The notes under the pieces: generated by a model | Databases searched by the model: none | The model's input: only the letters and a program-made list of their open reading frames with translations | What the model was told of the DNA's origin: nothing | Position numbers and translations under genes: made by a program | In this document: one piece after another, positions 5,345 through 7,182 of the stretch | Position numbering within the stretch: position 1 is the first letter of the stretch | How the letters are laid out: the number at the start of each line of letters is the position of its first letter | DNA from: Chthoniobacterales bacterium | GTDB lineage: Bacteria; Verrucomicrobiota; Verrucomicrobiia; Chthoniobacterales; UBA10450 | Assembly (NCBI GenBank): GCA_013694945.1 | Contig: JACDBM010000281.1 | Location: 1 to 7,182 of the forward strand | Reading direction: 5' to 3' | Length of the DNA: 7,182 nucleotides

Positions 5345-7182
5345 ATGGCAGGACTTCTCGCACGATACACGCACTGGCTGCACACCCAGTGGCCGGCGGG
5401 CACGGTCGAGAAGCTGCCACTTTCGGGAGAGAATGGCGTCACAAATCTGCCCGGCGTGCGGGTCGTGGGCGATCTGACCGGGATTCCGCTCCTGAAGTTT
5501 TCCTCTTTCACCGGCGCGCGCGCGGTGCGCGCGATCTTGCGCGAACCGGAGTTTCAGAAGCCGGCGGACGGACGCGGGAAGCTGGAAAGCGAGCTGCTCG
5601 ATCTAGCGATCATTGGCGGCGGCGTCGCCGGCGTTTCTGCCGCAATTGAAGCGAAGAAAGCGGGTTTGCGGTTCGTCGTTCTGGAAGCGACCGCGCTGTT
5701 TTCAACGGTCGTGAATTTCCCGAAAGAGAAGCCGATCTACACCTATCCCACGGAAATGAAATTGGAGGGTGGCCTGCAATTCACGGCCGGGGTCAAGGAA
5801 GCGCTGCTCGAAGAAATGGAGGCCCAGCGACACCAGGCAGGGATCGAACCGACACCTGGTCGTGTAGAACGAATCGAAGCAACTGGCGGCGAGTCGGTCC
5901 TGCATCTCGCCGAAGGAACGCCGCTGCGCGCGCGGCGCGTGATTGTCGCTATCGGTCGCAGTGGAAACTTCCGCAAACTTGCGGTGCCCGGCGAGGAGCT
6001 TGCTAAGGTTTACAATCGCCTGTTCGATCCGAAAGAGTTCGCGAGCAAGAACGCGCTGGTCGTGGGCGGGGGCGATTCCGCCCTGGAGACGGCGATTGCC
6101 CTGACAAGTGCTGGTGCGCACGTGACGCTGAGTTACCGGCGAAAAGAGTTCTCCCGGGCCAAGCCCGAGAACGTGGCGAAAATCGAGACGCTGGCGCAAA
6201 ATGGCGATGCGGAAGTAGAGGTCGAGCGTCCCAGCTCGGAGCGCGTAAATCCCGCGATGACGCGTGGTCTCCAGCGCGGGCAAGGCGGCTCATTGCAACT
6301 CGCGCTCGGCACAGAGGTGACACGCATCGAACCGGCGCAAATCCTTCTTCGGAGCGAAACGGAAGCGGCGCTGCCTAACGACGTCGTCTTCACGATGCTC
6401 GGACGCGAAGCGCCGCTCGATTTCTTTCGCCGCTCCGGCCTACGCATCGCGGGCGAGGGGACACCGAGCGGATGGCTCGCGCTGGGCGCGTTCCTCGCCT
6501 TCTGCATCTTCGTCTACTTCTGGAAATCGGGCGGGTTCGCGGAAACATGGCTGGACCCCTGGCCAGGCAACATGTCGGTCATTGTTAGTTCTTTAGGCTC
6601 TTGGTTCGAAGCGCAAGTGGCGGATCGTTCGACCTTACTCGGAACGCTCGCAGTGTCGCTCCGATCGCGTTCCTTCTATTACACGCTGGCCTACAGCGTG
6701 GCGATTGTCGCGTTCGGCATCGGACGAATGCGGCGACGCAAGACGCCTTACGTCACGCTGCAAACAACGGTCCTGATCGCGGTGCAGATGATCCCGTTGT
6801 TTCTCCTGCCGGAAGTCATTCTGCCGTATCTCGGCTACAACGGCGCGTTCGACCACGGGATCGGCCGAACCATCGGCGACAACCTGTTCGAGTCCTACAT
6901 CCCGGAAGCGCAGTATCTCGCACGAGAGTGGCCCGACTGGGGACATCCCCGCGCCTACTGGCGCGCATACGGTTTCGTGCTCGCCTGGCCGTTGATGGTT
7001 TACAACGTCTTCACCGACGCGCCGATCCTCTGGTGGCTCCTGATCTCGTTCTTTCAAACGTTTGTCATCATCCCGTTGCTCATCTGGCGGTGGGGCAAAG
7101 GCGCCTACTGCGGCTGGATTTGTTCGTGCGGCGCACTCGCGGAAACAATGGGCGACCAACAGCGCCACAAGATGCCGCACGG
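5345..7182 (+). CDS. Fusion of FAD/NAD(P)-binding reductase (YpdA/thioredoxin-reductase-like) with membrane segments and NapH/NosR-like iron-sulfur module; 3' end outside window
   Basis: The frame is open from ATG 5345 to the window edge, giving 612 visible residues. It probably moves electrons from NAD(P)H through FAD to iron-sulfur centres at the membrane; the acceptor is unknown. Residues 31-64 contain NLPGVRVVGDLTG, matching the FAD-binding GD segment that normally ends this fold. The FAD Rossmann motif follows: IIGGGVAG (89-96), with Glu114 ending the second strand. IVAIGRSGNFRKLAVPGEE lies at 200-218, and the NAD(P) Rossmann motif VVGGGDSALE at 239-248. The reductase part ends near 370 (NDVVFTMLGREAPLDFF at 345-361). 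Hydrophobic segments at about 377-393, 445-460, 471-495, 541-556 and 561-582 look membrane-spanning. They lead into YCGWICSCGALAE (588-600), whose Cys589, Cys593 and Cys595 resemble the iron-sulfur ligand start in NapH, NosR and CcoG proteins. The CxxC pair of thioredoxin reductase is absent: FDPKEF (227-232) occupies that place. More cluster cysteines are expected beyond the edge. No good ribosome binding site precedes the ATG, so the exact start is less certain than the frame. It is divergent from treZ. Confidence 0.88.
   Translation, partial: MAGLLARYTHWLHTQWPAGTVEKLPLSGENGVTNLPGVRVVGDLTGIPLLKFSSFTGARAVRAILREPEFQKPADGRGKLESELLDLAIIGGGVAGVSAAIEAKKAGLRFVVLEATALFSTVVNFPKEKPIYTYPTEMKLEGGLQFTAGVKEALLEEMEAQRHQAGIEPTPGRVERIEATGGESVLHLAEGTPLRARRVIVAIGRSGNFRKLAVPGEELAKVYNRLFDPKEFASKNALVVGGGDSALETAIALTSAGAHVTLSYRRKEFSRAKPENVAKIETLAQNGDAEVEVERPSSERVNPAMTRGLQRGQGGSLQLALGTEVTRIEPAQILLRSETEAALPNDVVFTMLGREAPLDFFRRSGLRIAGEGTPSGWLALGAFLAFCIFVYFWKSGGFAETWLDPWPGNMSVIVSSLGSWFEAQVADRSTLLGTLAVSLRSRSFYYTLAYSVAIVAFGIGRMRRRKTPYVTLQTTVLIAVQMIPLFLLPEVILPYLGYNGAFDHGIGRTIGDNLFESYIPEAQYLAREWPDWGHPRAYWRAYGFVLAWPLMVYNVFTDAPILWWLLISFFQTFVIIPLLIWRWGKGAYCGWICSCGALAETMGDQQRHKMPH

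Noticed and set aside
5227..5511. N-terminal extension of treZ to an ATG at 5511 (737 residues)
   Set aside because: The extra 95 residues show no TreZ-like sequence and the extension overlaps the first 167 bases of the divergent fusion gene. The ATG at 5226 fits the usual TreZ N-terminus.
5702..6283. A 193-codon minus-strand frame inside the fusion gene, with a second one at 6635-7180
   Set aside because: Both are antisense to a plus-strand frame with clear Rossmann motifs, membrane segments and a cysteine motif. Neither translation resembles a known family.
3033..6381. CCTAACGA occurring three times on the plus strand (3033-3040, 4625-4632, 6374-6381)
   Set aside because: All copies are inside coding sequence. 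Among all possible 8-mers, a few triplicates are expected by chance in 7 kb. Without genome-wide counts it is not a supported motif.
1..7182. tRNA, rRNA, CRISPR array, insertion sequence, riboswitch or rho-independent terminator
   Set aside because: Reading the window and its single intergenic gap showed no cloverleaf-like segment, regularly spaced repeats, transposase, or hairpin followed by a T-run. The end of the minus-strand group lies at the left edge, so its terminator would be outside.

Overview
The window is a GC-rich, gene-dense piece of bacterial chromosome holding four protein-coding genes. Three are complete on the minus strand and one is cut by the right edge on the plus strand. 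I see no RNA gene, mobile element, CRISPR array or long repeat. The gene content and protein style suggest a soil or freshwater member of the Verrucomicrobia (Spartobacteria/Chthoniobacter-like): a TreZ next to an archaeal-type glycogen debranching enzyme, a proline-rich multi-domain L,D-transpeptidase, and a reductase fused to a membrane iron-sulfur module. This placement rests on remembered family resemblance, not on a search, and is moderate at best.

Minus strand, 5226 down to 5: treZ (malto-oligosyltrehalose trehalohydrolase), then a GH133-type amylo-alpha-1,6-glucosidase, then a secreted L,D-transpeptidase. treZ and the debranching gene overlap by four bases (ATGA). The transpeptidase starts 36 bases after the debranching stop and has its own strong ribosome binding site. 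The three genes look like one transcription unit. The first two belong to glycogen/maltodextrin turnover and trehalose release: the debranching enzyme removes branch points and TreZ liberates trehalose from chains whose end has been converted by TreY, which is not in this window. The transpeptidase crosslinks or anchors peptidoglycan outside the cytoplasmic membrane. One speculative link is that trehalose supply and wall reinforcement both respond to osmotic or drying stress.

Between 5227 and 5344 lies the only sizeable intergenic gap, a divergent control region of 118 bases with weak promoter-like signals and a small GC palindrome.

Plus strand, from 5345 to the right edge: a large fusion protein. 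A flavin- and NAD(P)-binding reductase of the thioredoxin-reductase/YpdA fold is followed by about five membrane segments and the start of a NapH/NosR-like iron-sulfur module with a CGWICSCG motif. It looks like a membrane electron-transfer device fed by NAD(P)H. Two features deserve attention. The flavin-binding GD motif, which normally closes such reductases, sits at the N-terminus before the first Rossmann glycine motif, as if circularly permuted. The CxxC redox cysteines of thioredoxin reductase are also absent. This gene is the most interesting item in the window.
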